Both the position numbers and the translations under genes were made by a program. From Chitinophagaceae bacterium (GTDB taxonomy: Bacteria > Bacteroidota > Bacteroidia > Chitinophagales > Chitinophagaceae): a DNA stretch of 64,000 bases. The stretch is taken from NCBI GenBank assembly GCA_019638625.1, contig JAHBTK010000004.1, positions 372,001 through 436,000 of the forward strand. The letters are read 5' to 3'. The notes under the pieces are model-generated. The model was not told the origin of the DNA and ran no database searches. It saw nothing but the letters and a program-made list of their open reading frames with translations. Below, one piece after another: positions 32,908 to 41,353 of the stretch (positions are counted from its first letter, which is position 1; the number at the start of each line of letters is the position of its first letter).

Positions 32908-34359
32908 ATGAGTAGTTTAGAGACATTATTAAAGGAATACACCTGCCCCTCCGGTATTTGGGATGAGATGTGCGACGAAGGCGCCATCCGCAATCACTAT
33001 CAAAAACTGGTATCTACTTTCCAGCAACTGGATGTACCCGCCCTGCAACAGAAAGATCTGCTGGCCGGCGAGTTATTTATGAACCAGGGGATCACGTTCA
33101 CAGTATATAGTGATAACAAAGGCATTGAGCGGATCTTCCCTTTCGACATTATTCCCCGCATCATTACAGGCAAAGAATGGGATATCGTGGAAAGGGGAAT
33201 AAAGCAACGTTTGAAAGCCCTCAACCTTTTCCTGAAGGATGTTTACAACGATCAGCAGATCGTTAAGGAAAACATCATCCCTGCCAACCTGGTGGCTTCC
33301 TGCCCGCATTACCTCCGCGAAGTGCATGGCATCAAAGTACCGCATGATATCTATGTACATATATCCGGCATCGACCTGATACGCGGGGACGATGGTAATT
33401 TCTATATCCTGGAAGACAACCTCCGCACGCCGTCGGGGGTGAGCTATATGCTGGAAAACAGGGAAGTTACCAAACGTATATTCCCGGATATTTTTGCGGC
33501 CAGCAATGTGCGGGTGATAAACGACTATCCCCTGAAGTTGTACAATATTTTATTGCAACTGGCCTCTACACATATTTCCAACCCCACGGTGGTATTGCTG
33601 ACACCGGGCATTTACAACTCTGCTTATTATGAACACAGCTTTTTGGCCCGTCAAATGGGGGTTTCCCTTGTAGAAGGCCGTGACCTGGTAGTGGATGACC
33701 ATAAAGTGTACATGAAAACCACCAACGGATTGGAGCAGGTGCATGTGATATACCGCAGGATTGACGATGAGTATCTGGACCCGCTGGTGTTTAACCCCAA
33801 AAGCGTACTGGGAGTTCCCGGCATCATGAGCGCCTACCGGAAAGGCAACGTAGCCATCGTAAACGCGATCGGCAATGGCGTTGCGGATGACAAGGCAGTA
33901 TATGCTTACGTGCCCGCCATGATAAAATATTACCTGAACGAGGAGCCTATACTGCAAAACGTAAATACTTACGAGCTGAGCGAGCCGGATGCAAGAGCCT
34001 ATGTATTTGAAAACATTCACAGGATGGTAGTGAAACGCACCAACCAGTCGGGAGGATATGGCATGGTAATGGGTAATGCCATCAGCGAAGAAGAATGGCA
34101 AAAAGCAAAAGCGGAGATAGAAAAAGATCCCCGCAGCTTTATCGCACAGCCGATAATCAAGCTCTCAACAGTTCCCTGTTTTATCAACGGCAGGTTCACG
34201 CCCAGGCATGTGGACTTCCGCCCCTATGCCCTTTGCGGGCCCGACGGCGTTGAAATAGTACCGGGAGGGTTGACCCGCGTGGCCCTGAAAGAAGGCTCCC
34301 TGGTGGTGAACTCATCGCAGGGCGGGGGCAGCAAAGACACCTGGATAGTAGATCTCTGA
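32908..34359 (+). CDS. circularly permuted ATP-grasp type 2 family protein
   Basis: 483 residues, standard length. Seen: GITFTVYSDNKGIERIFPFD near the N-terminus, the acidic metal-binding IDLIRGDDGNFYILEDNLRT, and nucleotide-binding VKRTNQSGGYGMVMG with FIAQPIIKLSTVPC. The C-terminus FRPYALCGPDG is typical. ATP-grasp enzymes join a carboxylate to an amine through an acyl phosphate; this permuted family is predicted to make peptide-like bonds on proteins or small molecules. It is 98 bp after the DUF2126 gene and 63 bp before the alpha-E gene. The substrate is unknown. Confidence 0.93.
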   Translation: MSSLETLLKEYTCPSGIWDEMCDEGAIRNHYQKLVSTFQQLDVPALQQKDLLAGELFMNQGITFTVYSDNKGIERIFPFDIIPRIITGKEWDIVERGIKQRLKALNLFLKDVYNDQQIVKENIIPANLVASCPHYLREVHGIKVPHDIYVHISGIDLIRGDDGNFYILEDNLRTPSGVSYMLENREVTKRIFPDIFAASNVRVINDYPLKLYNILLQLASTHISNPTVVLLTPGIYNSAYYEHSFLARQMGVSLVEGRDLVVDDHKVYMKTTNGLEQVHVIYRRIDDEYLDPLVFNPKSVLGVPGIMSAYRKGNVAIVNAIGNGVADDKAVYAYVPAMIKYYLNEEPILQNVNTYELSEPDARAYVFENIHRMVVKRTNQSGGYGMVMGNAISEEEWQKAKAEIEKDPRSFIAQPIIKLSTVPCFINGRFTPRHVDFRPYALCGPDGVEIVPGGLTRVALKEGSLVVNSSQGGGSKDTWIVDL

Positions 34360-34422
34360 CCTGCCCAGGCAAAAACCTGTAAAAACAATCATTGTTAATG
34401 TACATTCAAATCAGAACAATAA

Positions 34423-35364
34423 ATGCTTAGTAGAACCGCTGACTCTCTTTTTTGGTTGAGCCGCTATATGGAACGAACAGATGGCCTGTTGAGAGCTACT
34501 TCTTCCCACTATATACTTTCACTGGACAGTATGGTAATGGGTAATATGACCTGGCGTTCCGTACTGGAAGTATTTACAACGCTGCCCAACGATGAGATTG
34601 CCACCCTGGAACACAACAGCTTCGCTACCCTGCATGCCCTGCTCACCGACGTCAACAGTCAAAGCTCGCTGAAAGTGATCGTAACCCGGGCCAGAGAAAA
34701 CGCCCGGGGAGCACAGGACCATATCACCAAGGAAGTATGGGAAGAAGTGAATGCCCTGTATCATCTGCTTAATCAATCAAATATCAGCGATCGCCAGGGA
34801 GAACAGGACGTCATTAAGATGATGCTGCTATTTACGCAACACAGCCTCTTGTACACCGGTGTAGCGGATGTAACCATGCCCCGGGGGCTGGGATGGAGCT
34901 TTATGAACCTGGGTAAATTCATTGAACGGTGTTTAGAGATACTGGTATTGGTAGACAAACATTATGAAGCCATTAACTACAACCTGAACGAGGAGAATGT
35001 TATTATACAATGGAAAGAACTCCTGTTCTCCCTGTCAGGGTATGAACTTCACTTAAAAACCTATCGCGGAAGCCGCTACAACCGGAATGTACTGCACCAG
35101 GTGTTATTCAACGAAGATTTCCCGCATTCTGTTTTATATTCGCTGTCCCGTATTCAAAAATACCTCGAAGATGTTGTAACAGAGCATCATTCCCCGGGCA
35201 GTGCAGAACTAACGCGTCGCTTCGGCGCCCTCTGGAGTAAAGTGAAATATACAGATCCGACAGATATCAAAAGTGACAACCTGAAACCCTTCCTGGAAAG
35301 TACCAAGCAGGATTTGCTGCAATTCAGCACCCGGTTGGGTCAAAACTTTTTTTCTTATCAATAA
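34423..35364 (+). CDS. alpha-E domain protein
   Basis: 313 residues, all-helical. MLSRTADSLFWLSRYMERTD is the diagnostic N-terminus of the alpha-E family (Pfam alpha-E, formerly DUF403). Further helices carry ARENARGAQDHITKEVWEEV and MPRGLGWSFMNLGKFIERCL. The family is nearly always encoded directly after the permuted ATP-grasp protein and is thought to be its partner, but no activity is established. Here the stop is 9 bp before the next gene, supporting co-translation. Confidence 0.93.
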   Translation: MLSRTADSLFWLSRYMERTDGLLRATSSHYILSLDSMVMGNMTWRSVLEVFTTLPNDEIATLEHNSFATLHALLTDVNSQSSLKVIVTRARENARGAQDHITKEVWEEVNALYHLLNQSNISDRQGEQDVIKMMLLFTQHSLLYTGVADVTMPRGLGWSFMNLGKFIERCLEILVLVDKHYEAINYNLNEENVIIQWKELLFSLSGYELHLKTYRGSRYNRNVLHQVLFNEDFPHSVLYSLSRIQKYLEDVVTEHHSPGSAELTRRFGALWSKVKYTDPTDIKSDNLKPFLESTKQDLLQFSTRLGQNFFSYQ

Positions 35365-35373
35365 GTAGTTACA

Positions 35374-36318
35374 ATGCCTGTCTATAAAATACATCATATC
35401 ACACGGTACGAATACGACAGACCCGTACGGGAAAGTATCAACGAAATAAAGATCTATCCATATCAATGTACGGAACAGGAAACCCTGCAGCAGGAGGTAG
35501 AAATAACCGCCAACCCGAAGCTGGAATTATTCACCGATTACTGGGGTAACAAAAGCGGCGCTTTCAGCATGCTGCAGGCGCACCGCCTGCTCATCATTGA
35601 AAGCAGGTTGCTGATAAGGACAACTCAAAGCAGCCAGTTAAATATCAACTTTCACAGCAGATTTGACGAACTGGCAAAAGACATTGAAGGAAACATTCAA
35701 TTGATAGAACTATCGGAGCCTGATCATATCCAATCGCAACCACGCATTCGTGAGATTGCAGAGCAGGCGCTGTCGTCAGACAGCTCTGTTGCCGCCGCTA
35801 CCGAATATTTTTCCGAATACATATTTAAAAACTTCCGCTACACCAAGGGGATCACCAGCATTGAAACCACCGTTGATGAAATACTGGATCAGAAGGGTGG
35901 AGTATGCCAGGACTTCACGCACCTGATGCTGCAATTACTGCGGACAGCAGGTATCCCTGCACGATATATAAGCGGTTATATCTGCCCCAATAAAAATGGT
36001 ATGCGGGGCGAAGGCGCTACACATGCCTGGGTGGAAGCCTGGATACCCGGCTATGGCTGGGCAGGTATAGATCCTACCAATAACGTGTGGGTAACCAACA
36101 GGCATATCAAACTTTCTGTAGGTCGTCATTTTAAAGACTGCAGCCCCGTAAAAGGCGCTTTTAAAGGCCCTGCAAGACAAAAATTATCTGTTTTTGTATC
36201 GGTGGGCTATGAAGACGGGCATACGTTTGAAGATATTAACAACGTAAGGCTGGAGCTGCAGAACAGCCAACTCCAGGAAGAAGAACTGATAGAAGGTTTT
36301 GCGCAACAGCAGCAATAA
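35374..36318 (+). CDS. transglutaminase-like family protein
   Basis: 314 residues. N-terminal transglutaminase N domain (YKIHHITRYEYDRPVRESIN) and a core with a complete triad: Cys178 (KGGVCQDFTHLML), His217 (GATHAWVEAW), Asp233 (GIDPTNNVW). No signal peptide. Bacterial members act as cysteine proteases or amidases in reverse of the transglutaminase reaction. It is the last gene of the four-gene unit and starts 9 bp after the alpha-E stop. The C-terminus is Glu/Gln-rich (LQNSQLQEEELIEGFAQQQQ). A hairpin with a T-rich tail at 36485-36513 may end the transcript. Confidence 0.92.
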   Translation: MPVYKIHHITRYEYDRPVRESINEIKIYPYQCTEQETLQQEVEITANPKLELFTDYWGNKSGAFSMLQAHRLLIIESRLLIRTTQSSQLNINFHSRFDELAKDIEGNIQLIELSEPDHIQSQPRIREIAEQALSSDSSVAAATEYFSEYIFKNFRYTKGITSIETTVDEILDQKGGVCQDFTHLMLQLLRTAGIPARYISGYICPNKNGMRGEGATHAWVEAWIPGYGWAGIDPTNNVWVTNRHIKLSVGRHFKDCSPVKGAFKGPARQKLSVFVSVGYEDGHTFEDINNVRLELQNSQLQEEELIEGFAQQQQ

Positions 36319-36395
36319 CCGAGCCGCTGCAAAAAACCATGATCCATCCACATATTGATCTTTTCCGTATCTTTAAGGCTACAGTTCACCAAATA

Positions 36396-36457
36396 AAAAG
36401 GAGGTATTCATGCAATCTACAGATCAATCATGGACGCCTTCGGTTATTATCGTGTAA
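36396..36457 (+). other. strong Shine-Dalgarno site before a 15-codon frame
   Basis: AAAAGGAGG (36396-36404) is followed 5 bp later by ATG and a 15-residue frame (MQSTDQSWTPSVIIV, stop at 36455-36457). Such a strong site is rare here. A downstream frame in another phase (MDAFGYYRV, from 36430) runs to 36660 but overlaps the opposite gene. This could be a leader peptide, or the first codons of a decayed gene. The intrinsic hairpin at 36485 follows 28 bp later. Confidence 0.35.
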
Positions 36458-36484
36458 TCGGGCCACTCCATAAAGATAATCTGA

Positions 36485-36513
36485 AAGCCGCTGACAAAGC
36501 GGCTTCTTTGTTT
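36485..36513 (+). terminator. intrinsic terminator downstream of the transglutaminase unit
   Basis: Stem AAGCCGC / GCGGCTT with a 7-nt loop, then CTTTGTTT. It lies 167 bp after the last gene of the unit and just after the 15-codon frame. Confidence 0.6.
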
Positions 36514-36540
36514 ATGAAAGATACCACTGCGTACCCGGTA

Positions 36541-37455
36541 TTACAGGAGGCAATTTTTTATGCCTTCAGCATAACTGGTGGGAGTAAATTGAAAAGTGTC
36601 ACAGAATTTTTTGCTGTTAAAAAAATAGTCCCGGTTGTTTTGATATTGCATTTCTCTTAATTCAGCGATTGTCCGGGAGAACAACCCCGCCAGGGTGATC
36701 AAAAAAGGAGTCAGCACAAAATACGATGGCTTTCTATTAAGTGTTTTTGCCGCCAATTCAATAAGTTGTCTGCCATTCAGGCGTTCAGCAGCGGTAGGCA
36801 AATGCCATACCTGGTTATAAGCAGTGTCCGAATTACCCAACATAGCCGTAGCCTTAGCCGCATCGGGCGTATAAGTTACACTGTGTACTTTTGAAACATC
36901 TGACTGCCAGTTAGCCCGTTTGCCTTTTTTTATATTATCCAGTACCAGCACATTAAGTACGCCGTTTTTGGCGCCAGGTCCGTAAAAATCTGCGCTCCGG
37001 GCAATGAGCGCCTTCAACCCCCGCGTATTGATCGCATCAAAGATCATCTGCACCAATTGCGCTCTTACCTTCCCTTTTTTTGAAGGCGGATTCACGGGGC
37101 TGTCTTCCCGCATATCGGGAATAGCATTTTTATCATACATATATACATTGTCGAAAAAAACAAGTTTGCAGCGATGCCGGCAGCAGGCATCAATCACATT
37201 CTGCATGACCACCGGCCATTGCTTTTTCCAGACCCTGTAGTCGTAAGGCAAACCGACTGTAAGATATGCCACCTCGCAACCGGCAACCGCATTCAACACC
37301 GCTGTTGCATCCGTCAGGTCGGCGATGAAAAGTTCGTCATCCGCATTGACCTTTTGAGGATTGCGGGCCACCAATCTTATTTTATCTGTGTATTTTGTCA
37401 ACTCTTTGGCCAGGAAGATGCCTATATCACCACCGGCGCCCAGTATTGTTTGCAT
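36541..37455 (-). CDS. NAD(P)-dependent oxidoreductase, extended SDR/NmrA-like
   Basis: 304 residues with a Rossmann N-terminus TILGAGGDIGIFLAKEL (GxGGxIG), then RLVARNPQKV, FIADLTDATAV and VFFDNVYMYDK. The active-site pattern YxxxK of classical SDR enzymes is not evident; the chain resembles atypical SDRs such as NmrA or epimerase-like proteins. A hydrophobic stretch occurs at about 249-262 (FVLTPFLITLAGLF). It is 59 bp downstream of the Crp/Fnr gene on the same strand and probably co-transcribed. Substrate unknown. Confidence 0.83.
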   Translation of the reverse strand: MQTILGAGGDIGIFLAKELTKYTDKIRLVARNPQKVNADDELFIADLTDATAVLNAVAGCEVAYLTVGLPYDYRVWKKQWPVVMQNVIDACCRHRCKLVFFDNVYMYDKNAIPDMREDSPVNPPSKKGKVRAQLVQMIFDAINTRGLKALIARSADFYGPGAKNGVLNVLVLDNIKKGKRANWQSDVSKVHSVTYTPDAAKATAMLGNSDTAYNQVWHLPTAAERLNGRQLIELAAKTLNRKPSYFVLTPFLITLAGLFSRTIAELREMQYQNNRDYFFNSKKFCDTFQFTPTSYAEGIKNCLL

Positions 37456-37514
37456 AACTCATTGATTTATTTCTCAAAGCTAGTCCGGCTGCTATGGAAA
37501 AAAGATGATCCGGG

Positions 37515-38105
37515 TTAAGATTTTGCCGTTTCCATTACTCTTTTTCTGATCCTGCTCAGGCTTTCCGGGGCAATACCCAGGTACTGGGCAATGTATCGCT
37601 GGGGTACCCGCTGCAACAGGCCGGGCTTTTGATGCATCAGTTCTTCAAACTGTTTCTCCGGAGAGAGTGACAACATGGCCTTGGTGCGGCGGATATTGTC
37701 GGCCGCCACGTTTTCTACCACGATGCGGAACAATTCTGCAACCGCCGCCGACTGGTTCAACGCCGCAACCACGTCGAGGCACCGGATAGAAAAACATTCA
37801 ACCGGCTCCAGCGCTACTATGCCCGAGGAAGAACGGGACTGGCGTGAAAAACTTTCCAGGTCGGTAATAAAATCTCCCTCAAAGGAAAAGTTGCAGGTGC
37901 GCTCCAATCCTTCCTCTGTAACAAAACATTGCCTCACGGCGCCTTTTGATATAAAAAATACCTCATGTGCTACCATTCCTTCCTCCAACAGCCTTTCATT
38001 TCTTTTAAATTTCCTTTCTGTAAAAAAAGAAAGAAACAACTCTGTTTCCCTGTCAGAAAATTTTGTGTAGGTCCTGATGGTAGAAATAAAAAAGTCCTGA
38101 TCCAT
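37515..38105 (-). CDS. Crp/Fnr family transcriptional regulator
   Basis: 196 residues: N-terminal cyclic-nucleotide-binding-like barrel (RNERLLEEGMVAHEVFFISK, GDFITDLESF) and C-terminal helix-turn-helix (VPQRYIAQYLGIAPESLSRI). No cysteine cluster as in Fnr, and the phosphate-binding RxS of Crp is not clear, so the ligand may not be cAMP. In Bacteroidota, such short Crp-type regulators often sit next to one oxidoreductase gene that they control. The oxidoreductase 59 bp downstream is the likely target here; this is inference. Confidence 0.9.
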   Translation of the reverse strand: MDQDFFISTIRTYTKFSDRETELFLSFFTERKFKRNERLLEEGMVAHEVFFISKGAVRQCFVTEEGLERTCNFSFEGDFITDLESFSRQSRSSSGIVALEPVECFSIRCLDVVAALNQSAAVAELFRIVVENVAADNIRRTKAMLSLSPEKQFEELMHQKPGLLQRVPQRYIAQYLGIAPESLSRIRKRVMETAKS

Positions 38106-38334
38106 TCTATAAAGATAAACAACTGACGCCTTTCAACCCCCGCAGTGGGCATATTTCATATTTTCGCAGCCGGATGGTGACCTGAAGCTGAAATGTATGG
38201 TCTTGTTCAAAGATGGGGAGTGACTGGTGGTAACCGGACTTTAAACATTTGTAACCCAATATAATTTGCAGCTTCTGTTCCAAATAGCTTAATTTAATTG
38301 CATAAGTTGCCGGTCTGCAGCCCTCCTATATACG

Positions 38335-40854
38335 ATGAAAACAAAAAGCTTCAACATAACAGGTTTGACTGCAGAAGAAGTAGCGCTTGCGCGGGAACAA
38401 TATGGCTTCAATCGCCTGGAATATAAAAAGGACAACAGCTTTTTAGAGGCTCTGAAAAGCCTTATAAAAGAGCCTATGATCTTACTGTTAATAGCAGCCT
38501 CTTCCATTTATTTTATTACCGGGGAAACAGGAGACGGTATCTTCCTTTTGTCAGCCATCTTTCTGGTCGCTTTCATCTCTCTGTACCAGGACTCCCGCAG
38601 CCGGAAAGCGTTGAGCAGCCTGAAAACACTTTCGCAACCACACTGTAAAGTGATAAGAGAGGGAAAAATCACGGACATAGCCGGCGATGAAGTGGTTCCC
38701 GGCGACTATGTTATCATGGAAGAAGGCACTTCCGTGGTTGCTGATGGTAATATTATACAGTCGAACGACTTTTCTGTGAACGAGTCAGTGCTCACCGGTG
38801 AATCGTTACCGGTATACAAAAACAGCGAGGGAGACGACAGGTCCGTACTGGCAGGCGCCACAGTAACATCAGGGCAGGCAGTGGTATTGATAACATATAC
38901 CGGTAAGGGCACCCAACTGGGAAAAATAGGCAAAAGCCTGGAAGATATCGCTGAAGAAAAAACACCGCTTGAAGTGCAGATCAGCGGCTTCGTGAGGAAG
39001 ATGGTATTGACAGGAGCAGTTGCTTTTGTTATCATTTGGGTAATCAATTACTACCACTCAGGCAATATACTGGATAGCCTGCTGAAAGCGCTAACGCTGG
39101 CGATGAGTATATTACCGGAAGAAATCCCGGTGGCCTTTACCACCTTTATGGCGGTAGGTGCATGGCGGCTGATGAAACTGGGTATTATAGTAAAACAAAT
39201 GAAAACAGTGGAGACACTGGGCAGTGCTACTGTTATCTGCACAGACAAAACAGGTACTATTACGGAAAATAAAATGACGCTTGCCAAACTCTACCTATTC
39301 CATTCCGGCAGGATTGTCTCTGCCGGCGAAGAACCGGATGATGAAATCAGAACCCTGGTGGAAACAGCTATGTGGGCAAGCGAGCCTGCTCCATTCGATC
39401 CGATGGAAATTGCCCTTCACGATGCCTACAAAAAAACAACGGTCACGGATAAGCGTTCTTCCTTCAGGATGGTACACGAATACCCGCTGGGCGGGAAACC
39501 TCCTATGATGACACACATTTTTGAAAACGACCGCGGTCAGCGCATTATCGCGGCCAAAGGGGCGCCGGAAGCTATGATACCTGTATCCAACCTCTCTGCC
39601 GCGGAAACGAAATCTGTTCAGTCAGCGCTGCAAGAACTGGCATCAAACGGATACCGGGTACTGGGGGTAGGTATTTCCCAATGGCAGGGGGACAGTTACC
39701 CCGTGCAGCAACAGGATATCGTTTTTAACTTCCAGGGGCTGGTAGCTTTTTACGACCCTCCCAAAAAGAATATCAAAAAAGTATTTGAAGATTTTTATGC
39801 GGCAGGTATCGGGGTAAAAATAGTTACCGGCGATAATGCCGCCACTACTTCTGCCATAGCCAGGCAGGTGGGGTTTGCAGGTGCCGATAAGAGCCTCACA
39901 GGAGATGGCCTGATGACACTCACTGACAGCGAACTGGAGGCCAATGTGATGAACACCAATATATTCACCAGGATGTTCCCGGATGCCAAACTGAGAATTA
40001 TCAACGCCTTAAAAAAACAAAAACAGGTGGTGGCGATGACGGGCGACGGCGTGAACGACGGACCGGCGCTGAAAGCCGCTCATATCGGTATTGCCATGGG
40101 TAAAAAAGGTACCGAAGTAGCCAGGCAGGCAGCATCGCTGGTGCTGATGGATGATGACCTGTCAAAAATGGTAGATGCGGTCACCATGGGAAGAAAAATA
40201 TATACCAACCTCAAGAAGGCAATTCAGTATATCATCTCCATCCATATTCCGATCATTCTCACCGTAGCGCTGCCGCTGGTGCTGGGATGGATATACCCCA
40301 ACATATTTCTGCCGGTGCATGTTATTTTCCTGGAGCTGATCATGGGGCCCACCTGTTCTATCATATACGAAAATGAACCTATTGAAAAAAATACCATGCA
40401 GGAAAAACCACGACCCTTCACCGACACTTTTTTCAACTGGAATGAGCTGGTTACCAGCATCATTCAGGGACTGGTAATTACAGCCGGTGCTCTGTTTAGC
40501 TACCGGTATGCCGTACATACCGGGATGGATGAAAACGGCGTACGTACCATGGTGTTTACTACACTTATTTTTGCAAACATATTTCTGACACTGGTTAACC
40601 GTTCTTTTTACTATTCCATCTTTGTCACCCTGGCATACAAAAACAACCTGGTTCCGCTGATTATTTTCGTTACCCTGATTTTGCTGGGCCTGATACTTTA
40701 TTTTCCACCCGCAAGTTCTTTCTTTGGTTTGCAGCCACCTGATGCCCGGCAACTGCTGATATGCTTCCTGGCAGGCTGCGTCTCCGTAACCTGGTATGAA
40801 GCAGTAAAACTTGCAAAAAGAAGGAAAAACAGGAATACCGGTGTAGTATACTAG
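38335..40854 (+). CDS. cation-transporting P-type ATPase
   Basis: 839 residues. Seen in order: N-terminal cation-ATPase domain (TAEEVALAREQYGFNRLEYK), actuator with VLTGES, helix M4 with ILPEEIPVAFTTF, phosphorylation site CTDKTGTITENKM (Asp304), nucleotide-binding KGAPEAM, and hinge MTGDGVNDGPALKAAHIG. The M6 part reads FLELIMGPTCSIIYENEP. The architecture is that of P2/P3-type ATPases (calcium, sodium/potassium or proton). M4 has PEEIP, where Ca pumps usually have PEGLP, so cation specificity is uncertain; a proton or divalent cation is possible. Monocistronic. Confidence 0.93.
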   Translation: MKTKSFNITGLTAEEVALAREQYGFNRLEYKKDNSFLEALKSLIKEPMILLLIAASSIYFITGETGDGIFLLSAIFLVAFISLYQDSRSRKALSSLKTLSQPHCKVIREGKITDIAGDEVVPGDYVIMEEGTSVVADGNIIQSNDFSVNESVLTGESLPVYKNSEGDDRSVLAGATVTSGQAVVLITYTGKGTQLGKIGKSLEDIAEEKTPLEVQISGFVRKMVLTGAVAFVIIWVINYYHSGNILDSLLKALTLAMSILPEEIPVAFTTFMAVGAWRLMKLGIIVKQMKTVETLGSATVICTDKTGTITENKMTLAKLYLFHSGRIVSAGEEPDDEIRTLVETAMWASEPAPFDPMEIALHDAYKKTTVTDKRSSFRMVHEYPLGGKPPMMTHIFENDRGQRIIAAKGAPEAMIPVSNLSAAETKSVQSALQELASNGYRVLGVGISQWQGDSYPVQQQDIVFNFQGLVAFYDPPKKNIKKVFEDFYAAGIGVKIVTGDNAATTSAIARQVGFAGADKSLTGDGLMTLTDSELEANVMNTNIFTRMFPDAKLRIINALKKQKQVVAMTGDGVNDGPALKAAHIGIAMGKKGTEVARQAASLVLMDDDLSKMVDAVTMGRKIYTNLKKAIQYIISIHIPIILTVALPLVLGWIYPNIFLPVHVIFLELIMGPTCSIIYENEPIEKNTMQEKPRPFTDTFFNWNELVTSIIQGLVITAGALFSYRYAVHTGMDENGVRTMVFTTLIFANIFLTLVNRSFYYSIFVTLAYKNNLVPLIIFVTLILLGLILYFPPASSFFGLQPPDARQLLICFLAGCVSVTWYEAVKLAKRRKNRNTGVVY

Positions 40855-40880
40855 TGTTAAGTTAAACGTATTGTAGTTTT

Positions 40881-40924
40881 ATAATATGCCACGAATGTTT
40901 ATTCGTGCATTCGTGGCATATTAT
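40881..40924. terminator. perfect 17-bp palindrome of the CCACGAATG type
   Basis: Arms ATAATATGCCACGAATG / CATTCGTGGCATATTAT with a 10-nt loop (TTTATTCGTG), 27 bp after the ATPase stop codon and 40 bp before the stop of the opposite gene. The loop repeats ATTCGTG. It can terminate from both sides. The CCACGAATG words also match a palindromic intergenic repeat seen in many bacteria. Confidence 0.65.
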
Positions 40925-40963
40925 ACGACATTTTAATTTAACATAGCATGAGATAAGGAAAGA

Positions 40964-41212
40964 TCAGCAACAGATGCAACCGCGCTTAAATAAACCATTA
41001 ACGGCGGCAATTCCCGCGATATCTATCACCGTGCCGTTATCCAGCACAATTGATTTTTGAGGGTCACTGAACGCAACACTTTGAATAAATCCTTCCGCCC
41101 TCTCCCATCCGCCGTTATCGACAATAAGGGACACTTTGCTGCCGCTGTCAAATAATAACTGCAGGGTCTCCCGGAAATCTTCCGGCAATTCTATTAAACA
41201 ATCATCATCCAT
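40964..41212 (-). CDS. hypothetical 82-residue protein with C-terminal Cys cluster
   Basis: 82 residues, acidic at the start (MDDDCLIELPEDFRETLQ). The body alternates strands (SKVSLIVDNGGWERAEGFI, then KSIVLDNGTVIDIAGIAAV) in a way that recalls small Sm-like barrels such as the Rho-binding Rof/YaeO family; this is only a pattern resemblance. The chain ends in FKRGCICC, three cysteines within four residues, which could bind metal or be redox-active. It converges on the ATPase gene and starts about 140 bp from the divergent LVIVD gene. Family not recognised. Confidence 0.7.
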   Translation of the reverse strand: MDDDCLIELPEDFRETLQLLFDSGSKVSLIVDNGGWERAEGFIQSVAFSDPQKSIVLDNGTVIDIAGIAAVNGLFKRGCICC

Positions 41213-41353
41213 AACCCGGCTTTTACCTCACAAAGGTATCATTTACCGGGCAATACAGCTTCTTAGCAAACCGATATCGACAAAATCTTAAAAAAAAATT
41301 ATCCTGATGCAATGGTTTCTATAAAAAGGCTGTCAACACTAAAAAAGCTGCAT

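Noticed and set aside
36430..36660. 76-codon plus-strand frame after the transglutaminase unit
   Set aside because: Its 3' half overlaps the coding end of the oxidoreductase gene on the other strand, and its first part contains a terminator hairpin.
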